Assembly (NCBI GenBank): GCA_013399875.1
Contig: VXAZ01005702.1
Span: forward strand, 1-64,000
Reading direction: 5' to 3'
DNA length: 64,000 nucleotides
Origin: Gymnorhina tibicen
Taxonomy: Eukaryota; Chordata; Aves; Passeriformes; Artamidae
Position 1 is the stretch's first letter; each line of letters begins with the position of its first letter. Below the pieces are notes generated by a model, which was given only the letters and a program-made list of their open reading frames with translations, had not been told where the DNA came from and searched no databases. Below, piece after piece: positions 1 to 10,125 of the stretch. The translations under genes were made by a program, and so were the position numbers.

Positions 1-944
1 GCCAGGCCACACAGCGACAGTATAGAGTATGAATGATAGACCCAATGTAGAGGCTTATTAAGGTGTCTTCTGATTTAATGGTCTTCATTGGACTGCTCAG
101 CTACTGTTGTTTTCATTGTGGATTCTAATACTTATTCTTCATCCTAAAAATGTCAAATTACACACATTCAAGAATTAATCAGGATGCAAAAACATTATTT
201 AAATATAGCCATAGTTTTAAAATCTCCCCTCGAGGAAAGGAGGCCTTTTTCTTCTAAATGCCCAACCTAGCAATATTCTTCTTGGTTCTCATTGGAAAGT
301 TTATTTTTTACAGATAAATATAGATCATATGTTACTGTGGTCAGAGTCAGAAAAGCCTGGACAAGGTTTGAAATTAAATGTAAAAGACAGTCTTAAGATT
401 GATGTGCCTGTTATCATCAGCTTTGTATCATCATTAGGACTTTGATGAGCCTAGTGGTCCCTTTCCAATTCATGATATTTTATGACTCTATTATTTTACT
501 CAGGTATCTCACAAGCTAATACAAGTTTGATCCTTGCCTTTATTCAAATGGAGGGTATTAGATTTATAAATTATTTTTAATTTTTTATATTATGCATTAT
601 TCTTTGCATATCATAGAGATGAGTTTAACAACAAGAGCAAAAGCAAAATTTCCAGAAGCTTCATCTCTACCTTTCCAAGAATGCCTGGCACAAGGGTATT
701 CCAAAAGGAGGATCACTCTCTTGATATGTTGTACAGCTATTGCAGAAGTGTGGAAAGGACCAATGGAAATACCTGCATACTTTTATTGTTCATGTGTTGA
801 TTTATTATATTGTCTCCTAAAACAGCATCACATCAAAAAGAGAAGAAAAATTGCAGTTGTGCAATACAGTTTTTAGGAAAAATATTCAAGTCTGCTAAAG
901 GAACAAAGCCTTTCTGTAACAGTTTAAGAATCTCAGCACAATTC
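1..944. other. AT-rich intergenic or intronic DNA, no gene seen
   Basis: No recognisable gene, RNA or repeat was found. A 94-codon ATG frame at 592-876 (+) has no family resemblance and is of a length expected by chance in AT-rich DNA. The CR1 copy that follows may begin slightly before 945, because its eroded 3' end blends into this stretch. Confidence 0.6.
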
Positions 945-2860
945 AGTCCAGAAGGAAACTCAGGAGGTCTCTAGCGTAACCCAAAGTAGGGTCAGCTGTG
1001 AGGTCAGATTATGTTGCTCAGGGATTTATAGTCCACAGATGGAGACTGCACACCCTTTTTGGGCAACATGCTTCCCAACTTGACTGACCCAGGGTGAAAA
1101 TGCTTTTCTAACACACTGTTTGAAACCACCTTGCTTCAGTTTATGCCAGTTGTTTCTTGTTTTTACAGCAGGCAGCACTGAGAACTGGGGCTCCACCCTT
1201 TTGTGATCCCCCCGCCACTGGAGGCTGTGCAGGTTGTTTGGTCTTCCTGAGGTGGTCTCTTCTCCAGGGTGAAAAATCCCCAGGCCCCTTCCTGAAGAGC
1301 TGGTCCCAGACAGTCAGGCCACAGCACCAGTGTCACAGACAGCACACAGCTTTGCACTTATCACATGTTGACAGAAATGGGGGTTTTTATCTGCCCGTTC
1401 CTCTAGCATGTCTAGGTCCTTCTGAATGACAGCTCTGCTGTTGTGTGTTGGTTGCATATCCACACTCCCACAGTTTGATATAAGTTCCAGATAGTTGATA
1501 AGAGAGCACTCCATCGCTTTCTCCAGACTCCTGCAATAGTCCACTTTTGCCACCTTCCAGTATATGACCCTCTTGCCCACCTCTATAACTTGTTTTCCAT
1601 CCATTTAATTATCCATCCCTCTAGACCATAAAGTTCCACTGTAGATAGAGGAATAGCATGGTACTTGGTTTCAAAAGCCTTGCTGAAGTTGAGGTAAATT
1701 ATATTTACTCATCCATAAAACAAGTAATTTCATCACTGAAGGCAATCAGGATTGGACAGGCATGACTCAGTCCTGGTACTTTTGTGCTGATTGTTCCCAG
1801 CCACCTATTTCACCTTCTGTACCAAGAAATGTGTTTCCAGATGTCTGACTCAAAGATTTCCCAAGGGACTGAAGCAAGACGGACAGGCCTGTAGTTAGCC
1901 TGCTTGAACTTTGATCTTCTTTGAAGATGAGTGCAACACTTGACTTCTTCCTGTTGCTGTGGAACTCCCCTGATCTCCACAGTGCTTCAAAGCAGATAGA
2001 GAACAGCCATTCAAGGACAACTGTCTGAGCACAAAGGCTTGGGAAACTTTGTTGGTGAAGTCTGAGGTAAGGAAGATACTGGATACAAAATGTCAGTCTT
2101 TGCTTTGTCTAGTGTGCCTAAATCATCAAGACATTTTAACAAGAGGCATACATTTTCTTAGTTCAGCCTTTTAATACTAATGCACAGTAGAAAGTCCTTT
2201 TATTGTTTTTGACATCTTTTGCAAAAAACAACTTTGTGTGCAAATCTTCAGCTTCATTCTTCCTTGTTAAGTACAGCCAAGGCTGCCACTGATTACCATA
2301 TCCCCAAACAACTGCTTTCTAGTGACTAGAAGAGTCTCCTGTGTGTCCCCCCTAGCTGGCTCAAGTATCTGGATCAAGAAGCTGTTTCTCACACCCTCTA
2401 GAAATCTCCTTGACTGCTCTCTTCCCACCATGTTGCTATTCTAGTAGATGTCGTGGAGGTTCAAGATCCTCATGAACATGAGTTGGTGACCCCAAGATAT
2501 CTTCAGGTCATTTAAAGTATGCCTTGGCCTGAACTGTGGTCTGTAACATACCCCCACCATGCTGTTACACTCACTGGTGTCTTCTTGTATCCTGATCCGT
2601 GAGTTCTCAGCTAGATCACTGTCTACCATGTGGAAAGACATCACACATTTTAGGCTTCTTCACACAGCACAATTCCCTAATTTTATCTTCCCTGAATATC
2701 TTGCACCTGTCTCTAAATTATTCAGGCCATGTGAGCTACCTAACTGTATCTCAGTTCCTCCAATAATCTCATAGATTTTTTTGGACTACATGCAAAGCTC
2801 TATTTCCTCTTGATGCTTCCTCACGTACAGACATCTGTGCACATAAACTTGAAATTGATC
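945..2860 (-). mobile_element. CR1 LINE, long decayed copy, antisense
   Basis: This is a degenerate CR1 non-LTR retrotransposon read on the minus strand. Going down the plus strand it passes from 3'-end-like sequence (945-1150), through the C-terminal half of ORF2 (1150-1650) and the reverse transcriptase (1650-1950), to the endonuclease (2415-2700) and sequence upstream of it (to about 2860). Direct evidence is minus-strand translation: IIYLNFSKAFET at about 1664-1705 matches the RT motif normally read as YLDFSKAFD, LIAFSDEITCFMDE lies just upstream of it in the element, and VGVCYRP near 2530-2560 is the endonuclease motif. The RT catalytic Asp reads as Asn, and stops and frameshifts are frequent. 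The endonuclease-to-RT distance is shorter than I expect, suggesting internal deletion. The clean ATTCTATG terminal repeats are not visible. It is an old, inactive insertion and by far the longest CR1 in the window. Confidence 0.88.
2415..2644 (-). pseudogene. CR1 ORF2 endonuclease-domain remnant
   Basis: This minus-strand stretch lies inside the long CR1 copy and retains part of the apurinic-type endonuclease domain of ORF2. An open stretch of about 67 codons (2441-2644) includes VGVCYRP, the strand preceding the catalytic region. It ends in NLHDIY, which aligns with the family motif GDFNHPDIYW. The Gly-Asp-Phe-Asn core, with its catalytic Asp and Asn, is not preserved, and the spacing between the two motifs is altered. 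No function is expected. The match is from memory of the CR1 ORF2 consensus, but two motifs in the right order and strand make it secure. Confidence 0.82.
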
Positions 2861-5800
2861 ATCTTTTGCCTTGTTTCTTCTTTCATGAGGTCTCTGTTGT
2901 TGTCAAAAAAAAGAAAAATGAAACCCTCATTAAGATTTGTTGTTTCTTTAGCCTACGTGTTTTCAGTAATTTGCAGAACAAAGTACTTGTTGTTTTACAT
3001 CTTTCTTCCATGCATAAATATGTGCCTACAGGCTTCGAATGCCTATTTTTGAAAACAGTCAACAAACAAAAGCAAGATTTTAAGAAAACAGAAAATGCTA
3101 AAAGAGTTATCTATGTGTTGGAAATTTTGACTGGAACCTTACATCTTGTGTAGTTTGAAAATGTTTGAAACTACATGCCCAAAGGAACCAAAACGTATCG
3201 TTTCCATTTGGCGCTAGTGGATATTTCTACTGGTTAAATGGGAGCCAAATTCTGCACGTTTACATGCTTTGTCTATGTTTGTCTTCCCATCTGGATTGAC
3301 AGAGTGAAAGAGTGACAGAACACACTGTGGAGAAAAAGAAACAGATTGGAAACACTTTGAACATGAGAAGAGTTTTGTTCCTGCTGAGCATTACTCCCTT
3401 GAAGCTAAAGGGCTCTATTCATCAGTCACACATTGGGTCTTTGTGAACAACCAACACTCAGCTCCCATGGAGCCCAAGTCTGGGCAAACAGCTTGAAGTT
3501 TTTCTGCATTACTCTTGTACAACTCAGATCTGAGAATATTGCTTTGACAATGAACTGATTAATACTATGGAAGAGGAAATGTTCACAGGATTGTTTACAC
3601 AGACTATGTAATCTATCCAGTTGGAGTATTGAATTCAAATGAATACAATTACAAGAAGCTCTACAAATCTTTTGTATGTACAGTAGCAGTACAAAGACAG
3701 ACAGTCGATTCTGAATTTAGCATCTTATATTTTATTTTACAGTAATATCACTGACAAGGTATTTTCACAATAGAAAGGTATGTAGCCTCACAGTTCTCCA
3801 GAAATTTTCAAGTTAAAAATTATTTTATTTGTGTGGGTTTTTTTTTCTTGAAGTTATCTTATCACAGGTATTACTGGCTTCATTGGTGCTCCTACCTCTA
3901 ACAGCCTTCTCTAAGCACTCCACATATAATAACTTGGGACACCTTGCACTCAGTGGGCTGGAATGATATAGTTCACAGAGGATGAAGATAGGTTAAGTAT
4001 TTTAACATGCATTTTCTCTCTTCTGCTTCTACTAATCTTTGAATTATTATGCAAACTCAATATTTTATTGATAATTAGGAGCTGGAAATGAAAATTGGAT
4101 TTACATGTAATCCCTACATAAAGAGAGATTAAATTAAAAAGTACTGAGGTCACCTTGTCTGATTGTTTAATGTGCAAAGACCTGAGTTTTCAGGCCTTAT
4201 TACACACAGAATGTGTTGCAAGATTAGACCACATTAAAGATTGAAAGAAGTACAATTCCGTGAAGATATAACTTGTTCAGTCTATTCTTCTTTGGCAATT
4301 CTTCAATGAGGACTGTAAATATTTGGTTCTGAGAAAGATAAGACTATTACTCAGAAATTAATACAATGAATTTCAGTGTAGGGGAGGCTTCAATATTTTA
4401 TCAGGAATGACAGTGCTGGAGAGACAATCAATAGACTGAAGACAACTACAAGACTTTCACATCCCATCTTAAGGAAGTAGTGCATAAATGTAAAACACTT
4501 TCAGTGCTGGGGTTGGTGTTTTTAAAAAATATTTTGGTGTACTGATTTACTTACTTTAATTTTTTTTTATTAATTCATGTAATATTTTATAAGCTATAAA
4601 CTCCGTTCATTCACAATACAAAAGGCATTCTCAGTTCTGCCTGTCAAATATGCAGAACCATTATACATTTGATTTAGTTTTCAGAGAAACAGACCATTTA
4701 CCATTTGCTTAATGTAACTGGTTTTGTTGCAACTGTGTGATCTAAAAGCTAGGTGGGAAAAAGGTTAATAGTGCTTGGTGAAAACTGAATACTGGACACT
4801 TTTTACTCACAATATAATTACTTTGCTTGTATATACTATAATCCTTTCTGGAGTTCTCAGATGAAGTTGGAATTCTTTATATTTAATGCACTACATGTAA
4901 ATAGAATTTATCACTCTTTACCTGCAACATTTACTATGTCAAGAGGCAAAGGTGAAAAAAATAAGAAAAGCAGTGAGTGTGTGTGGTGTTATTCCTGTTA
5001 CCATGGGAAAAAAATTATGGCTGCTACTATGCTGGGTTCGTCTGGGAATCTGCCTTTTTTTCTGCCAGCTCACTGCATAGCTTTTGGACTAAACAGCTCT
5101 GCCCCAGGTCTTGACCTATCTCAGATGAATCTTAGTCTGTCTCAGATTAAGATCTGCATAGCACATTTGGTCACACAGAGGAACCATGCTGTACCTCAGA
5201 ATTTCCAGGTTCCATGTTAGAAAGTGGGAAACATGGCATGTTTGTAAACCTACCCAGAGCACAAATTTCCTGTTGCTGACTTACCTAGAAATGCTATCAG
5301 CCATAACTAAGGTAGGACTGACACAACTGGTAAGATTGGATTTTCAGACAGAATGGCATTAACTGGAACTGTTTCCTGCAGTTAAGTATTCAACTTTTCC
5401 CTTTTGGTAATGGAGGAGTGGTAGGTAGGAAAGGCAAAGATTATTGGCAAAAAAGATATTTCTATAGCAGAATGTAAATACATTCCTTGCTTCTGGGGAA
5501 ATCACTTGTGTTTGGGTCCCTATGTACATTCATAATTTTTTAGCCAATAACTTCGTAATTTAAAAATGTAGAAGTTCTGAGATCACAAGTAAAAATATCA
5601 TTCTTCTTCCTTTGAGAGAGTATAGTAACAACCGGACAAAATGATTTTGTTCTAAATTTTTCTTTTCTTTCACTGTTTTCAAGAATTCCAATTCTTCACT
5701 GTACAAATACTGGGCAGGAGAAAGCCTGCAGCCCTCTCACTATTTTTGCCAAGTGATTAGGGTATTCTTACCAATGATCAAGGAAGAAGATCAGACTCCC

Positions 5801-6304
5801 CTTAGGCTGAACTGGAGCAGCTTCTTAAATGAGACTGTTATATAGGCTCTCGAGGCTTATTCTACCTTGAAAGTACCTGTAACTTCTGTGATTTATTAAG
5901 AAAATTGCTGCTGCTGTGAATTGCACAGCTTTTCACTACTGCCTGGTGGCAGGAAATTTTGATAGAGAAACACCTATACTGAGGAATTTTGAGGCATTTT
6001 GAAAGAAGGTTGCTGACTGTTTCAACTACATGTAATCAGGCTTTCTAATTACTCAGAGAAGCCAAATGCTGTCTAGTGAATACATTGTCTGCTAAGACTA
6101 ACTGGGAATATTAATAATCAATAATTAAAGTATACTTTTCATTTTATGAAAGGTAGTGCAGGACTATTCTTCTGGTTTGGATTTTTTAATTTACCTAGTA
6201 TGTAGAGTGTAAAAGTCAATGAGAGCTTTTTTGGTGTTTTTTCTCTTTTCCTCACCCTTTGACTGAACAGTGTAAACACTATGATTTTGAATATGTGTGT
6301 AAGT
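2861..6304. other. Unique-looking AT-rich DNA, no supported gene
   Basis: No gene or repeat family is recognised. The longest open frame is 4861-5220 (+), 119 codons from ATG. It has mixed composition, no domain and no visible promoter or splice context, so it is treated as chance. Short overlapping frames at 2810-3153 sit just beyond the CR1 copy and also look random. Poly-T runs occur near 3840 and 4560. Confidence 0.6.
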
Positions 6305-6425
6305 CACACAATCATGGAATATTCTTAGTTTGAAGGGACCCACAAGGATCACTGAGTCCAACTAAAGTAAATGGCCCATACAGTGATTGAACCCATGACC
6401 TTGGCATTGTTAGCGCCGTGCTCTC
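6305..6425 (-). mobile_element. tRNA-Ile-derived, CR1-tailed SINE (TguSINE1-like), 5'-truncated
   Basis: Read on the minus strand, 6425-6372 resembles the 3' three-quarters of tRNA-Ile. An anticodon arm (plus 6402-6418) has 5-bp stem halves with mismatches and a loop reading CTAACAA, where tRNA-Ile-AAT has CTAATAA. A B-box-like GGTTCAATCAC lies at plus 6383-6393, followed by TGTATGGGCCA like the acceptor end. From 6362 to 6305 it continues into a CR1 3' tail (GTTGGACTCAGTGATCCT, then a GGGTCCCTTC block) and ends near ATTCCATGATTGTG. A tRNA head joined to a CR1 tail is the structure of the zebra finch SINE TguSINE1, which is thought to be moved by CR1 machinery. The D-arm and A box are missing, so pol III transcription is unlikely. 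No clear target-site duplication is visible, which is normal for CR1-type insertion. This is not a functional tRNA gene. Confidence 0.85.
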
Positions 6426-8709
6426 TTTCAATATCAAACTATCTCTCAAAGGAGAGAATAAGTGAAGATGAAATAAGAAGTTAAAAAAATTACGAATCTT
6501 AAAAATGGTTAAGTTTACTTTAATCCTTGCCTTGAATTAGCAAGGAAAGCAATCATACTTTTATTTTATTAATAAATGTATGTCTTGTACTTTTTCCTTT
6601 TCTTTTCCTTTTCCTAATATGACTTCACTATATCTAATATTTTGTCAAAAAAACCCAACAGTGTTTCAGGAAAGCAAAATATCTCCTGGGAAAGGAAAGA
6701 CAGTTTTTTGCTGTAGATAGTGATTAAATACTAGCAGAAAAACACTTCCAAGGTTAGGGAAGAGGAAGCAAAATGAGAAGTTCAAATTCTCTCCATCTAA
6801 AGATGGAAGAGGAGATACAGAAACCAGAACTGTATTAAATCAAATTCCCAGGATGAGAAGGAATTTAGACAGGGGGTTGCCTCACTGAATCTCCCATTCT
6901 GCTCTCTTAGAGAAAACTAATCTGGAAAGACAGATGAGATTTCTCCACTATGAAGAAGATTTATTAATAGGTTGATAAACAGAGCACTACAATTTACCTT
7001 TCCTTGAAGGCAAATGGGTATAGAAACTGGAGAGGCCCATATGGAGAAAAAAAATTGCTAGTTAAGTGATGTCTTATGATTCCTTATCCCAGAGACTTAA
7101 TAGTATTAGAAAACATATAGAGAAAATGTATGTCTCTCCTGTAGAGAATTTTTAAATAACTGTCTCCAGTTTTGTCAGTTGTAAAAGTGGAAGAAATTTT
7201 CTGTCTCAGAACTTCCCACCCAAACAAGGGAAGAGGAAGGCAAGGTAGGGAACTCTGTTTTGTGAGGGAAAGAGAAGGCATAAATGACCAAGTGTGTATC
7301 TCAGAACAGAGGTGGTCTCAACTATTGGTTCTTTTTGAGAACAGGCTTCAAATTAATTTATTTGAACCTTGTGTTAAGCAAATATATCATAAAGTTACTA
7401 TGAAATAATATCAGATAAGCAGTTAATTATATTAGAATAGGGTTAGAAATAATTCAAGTATGAGGGAATGTATGAATTGGGCATGACAGAATTTATTCTA
7501 TTCTAAGGCTTTTTTCATTAGTTTATGGTTGAGGGTTGAATAAGAACATTAGTAGTTAAAAACTATTCAGAAAGAAACACTTAGAAAATAGTGATTAGGC
7601 AAGCAGAGAGTGAGGAAAAGTTTGAAATCCTCAAACATAACTCCAGGAGCAGTATATAAGCATGTTATGTTGTTATCCACGCATTACTCTGTCACTGCCA
7701 GTTACAGATTAGATACACAAAGAGAATGATTCCCACAAAAGAATATATTCTAAACATTTAGATTAAAACATTTACTATATATGAGAGAAAAGATGAAACT
7801 ATTTTTTCTCTTGTAGTGCACTTCACTTCCACTTGATCACTTTTAAACACCTGGAAAATTGTATGCTACAGTAACTGTCAAGCTTTGCATAAATAAAATA
7901 CATTTGCAACTGAATTTAATTTTGTTAACAACACAAACAGCAATGACAGCAACAGCAACAACAACAGGATGGTCTCAGGCTGAAAATTATTATTTTTCTT
8001 TTCTGGAATGCTGTGTCACAAATCATGTTTTGGGCTTCCAGCTTTTTATTAAGTACACATTCCTGTGAATTGACTGAAGAGTGATTCACCATAACATCTT
8101 TGGTCAGAGTTGAATTGTTTCCTTTTGTTACTTTAATACTCAAAAAAAAGAAAATATTGCATGTAGAACTGTATGCAGCTGTAGGCAGACATTCAGCTTG
8201 AAAATAATTTGCAAAACTTCAGAATGGTTTCTGTCTGACAAATACAAGAGGGTTATTTTGGCTTCATTTATTTTACTTTCTTTGTCACACTTCATCCTCC
8301 TGTTTATGGTCTATCTAAAACCAGATATTTAAGTAAGCCTCTATCACGGATATTTCGAATCACAGTTTCCGTAAGGAGTGAGTTACTATAGTTATCAGTG
8401 CGCGTACTGGTTCTTCTGTTTCATTGCAGGAGCTGACGTTCTGTAAATTGACAACTAGAATAGTTGAACTAGAAAAATACTCATATTTTCTGAGTAATAT
8501 CAAAATCTTCCAACAACTCCACTGAATGGGAATCCTTCCCTGCTTTATCTCCTGCACTGCTTCATAGGCCATGTGCTTCAACTTCAAATACCTAAGTCAG
8601 AAACCTGACAATACATGGTATTTTTAAGACATGTAGCCTTACTTTGGTGAAGATGCTCACATTTTAATTTTCCTAATCTGTAGTCAATGGTTAGTGGTCA
8701 CCCTTGAAG
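6426..8709. other. AT-rich DNA with simple repeats, no gene
   Basis: No gene is recognised. The stretch contains a CTTTT-rich pyrimidine run at about 6588-6615 and a CAA/CAG-rich run at 7927-7968, which gives a short artefactual Cys-rich frame on the minus strand. Open frames are all below 80 codons and have no family features. Confidence 0.6.
7927..7968. repeat. CAA/CAG-rich low-complexity tract
   Basis: An imperfect trinucleotide run of AAC, CAG and CAA units. It is not flanked by a recognisable element. Confidence 0.75.
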
Positions 8710-8714
8710 GTCCT
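8710..8714. repeat. Target-site duplication, left copy (GTCCT)
   Basis: Five bases directly before the LTR start TGTTGTGG. The same five bases follow the LTR end at 9533-9537. Confidence 0.85.
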
Positions 8715-9532
8715 TGTTGTGGTTTGACACTGGCCCAAGGCCAGGCATCCATGAGAGTCACTTGCTCACCCTCCTTTACCACAGCTGGGCAAAAGGAGGG
8801 AAAAGAGGAAAGGGTTAACGGAGGCTTCATGGGTGAGATAAGGAGAGCAGGAGAAATTTTTCAAGGGCAAAACAGGCTCAGCCTTAGTTGCTAAGTAAAA
8901 TTTATTGCTAACAGAATCAGAGTAGGGTAATGAGAAGTAAAATAAGCCCTTAAAACACCTTCTCCCCCACAGGCCCTCCCTCCTTCCCACCGACAACACA
9001 GGGAGGCAGAGCAGGGGGATTTTGGTCAGTCCATCACCAGGATTTTCTTCTGCTGCTCCAGGAGAGGAGTCCTTCCCTGTGAGGCTGTGGGGTCCCTCCC
9101 ACGGGAGACAGTTCTCCATGAACTTCCCAGCGTGGGTCCACTCTCACGAGCAGCAGCCAAACCACACCTGCTGCAGCGTGAGTCCCTCCCACGGGCACAC
9201 AGCCCTCCCAAAACTGCTGNGCTCCTCCCCCTCCTTCTCCACTGACCTTGGTGCCTCCATGTTGTTTTCCCTCACATGTTCTCACCTCCTCCCCTGCTCT
9301 GTCTAGAAGCAAAACCCCCGTGATTTTGTTTTGATTTCCTTCTTAAATATGTCATCACAGAGGCGTTACCAACCTCTCTCACTGGCCCAGTTCTGGCCAG
9401 CAGCATGTCCATCTTCAGAGCCATCAGCCATTGGCTCTGCCGGACATGGTGGGAAGCTCCCAGCAGCTTCTCACAGGAGCCATCATTGCGGGCCCCCTGC
9501 TACCCAAAACCAGGCCGTGCCAAACTAATACA
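8715..9532 (-). mobile_element. Solo LTR of an endogenous retrovirus (818 bp)
   Basis: The element starts TGTTGTGGTTTG and ends AACTAATACA on the plus strand, so it has TG...CA termini with partly inverted ends. It is bracketed by perfect 5-bp duplications (GTCCT at 8710-8714 and 9533-9537). Its transcriptional sense is the minus strand: a TATA-like ATATTTAAGA lies at 9350-9341 and an AATAAA polyadenylation signal at 8906-8901, leaving a U5 of about 186 bp. The sequence is GC-rich against its surroundings and matches an LTR type I remember as common in songbird genomes; the exact family name is not certain. A motif GTCCCTCCCACGGG occurs twice (9092-9105 and 9182-9195), 90 bp apart. One undetermined base (n) sits at 9220. 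Overlapping open frames here are by-products of GC-richness. No internal retroviral genes remain, so this is a solo LTR left by LTR-LTR recombination. Confidence 0.9.
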
Positions 9533-9537
9533 GTCCT
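9533..9537. repeat. Target-site duplication, right copy (GTCCT)
   Basis: Perfect match to 8710-8714 on the far side of the 818-bp LTR. Confidence 0.85.
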
Positions 9538-9840
9538 CTAAAAGAAAACATCAATAAAACACCTACAACAACACCCTGTAGCCAGGCGATACTCGGAGAA
9601 TAACAAAGATTAATTTCTTCACACCATCCTTCTCAGAAACCAGTGCTGCTCTTACCATGTCATAGTCTTATAACTCTTTCATTAAAAAACATGCAGTTTC
9701 TGTAACCTCACTTTTCAGCCCCTGAATTTAATGTCTTTGCTCAGATAACTGGCTTTTAACACAAGAGATCTGATAGCAGCAGCTGAAGAACTAGTGGCAT
9801 TCAGGCACAAAGTGGTCACTGAGTGTTTTCAAGGGAAGAT

Positions 9841-9900
9841 TTTTTTTTTTTGTTTTTATTGTATTTGGTTTTTTGTTTGTTTTGTTTTGTTTTGTTTTTT
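9841..9900. repeat. Poly-T / (TTTTG)n low-complexity tract
   Basis: An 11-base T run is followed by TTTTG-type units. It could be the A-rich tail of a lost element on the minus strand, but no body is recognisable next to it. Confidence 0.85.
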
Positions 9901-10020
9901 CTTAAATGAGCTTTTTAGCTATGTATTTTGTATACTCTTATTTTGCTTCTCAGTTTAGCCTAGAAGGGGCTTTACAACTCTTACTTCAACTTTCAGATAA
10001 AAAGCTAGTCCTGAAACATA

Positions 10021-10125
10021 TCTTAAAATATATTAATCTCACAAAATATTGTGAGATATTAATATATTAATATATTAATCTCACATATATATTATATCTG
10101 AAATATATTAATCTCACAAAAATAA
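10021..10125. repeat. AT-rich short repeat cluster with palindrome
   Basis: The motif ATATATTAATCTCACA or a close variant appears three times. The first copy overlaps an inverted repeat with perfect 8-bp arms, TCTCACAA at 10037-10044 and TTGTGAGA at 10049-10056, with loop AATA. The rest is ATATTA units. No transposon match is recognised. Confidence 0.75.

Noticed and set aside
4861..5220. 119-codon open frame from ATG, plus strand
   Set aside because: No domain, signal or family resemblance, and no splice or promoter context. The length is possible by chance in 64 kb read in six frames.
6372..6425. Functional tRNA-Ile gene
   Set aside because: The D-arm and 5' acceptor half are absent, and the sequence runs into a CR1 tail, so it is a SINE fragment.
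8766..9312. Several overlapping open frames of 60-117 codons
   Set aside because: By-products of the GC-rich LTR at 8715-9532; one crosses the undetermined base at 9220.
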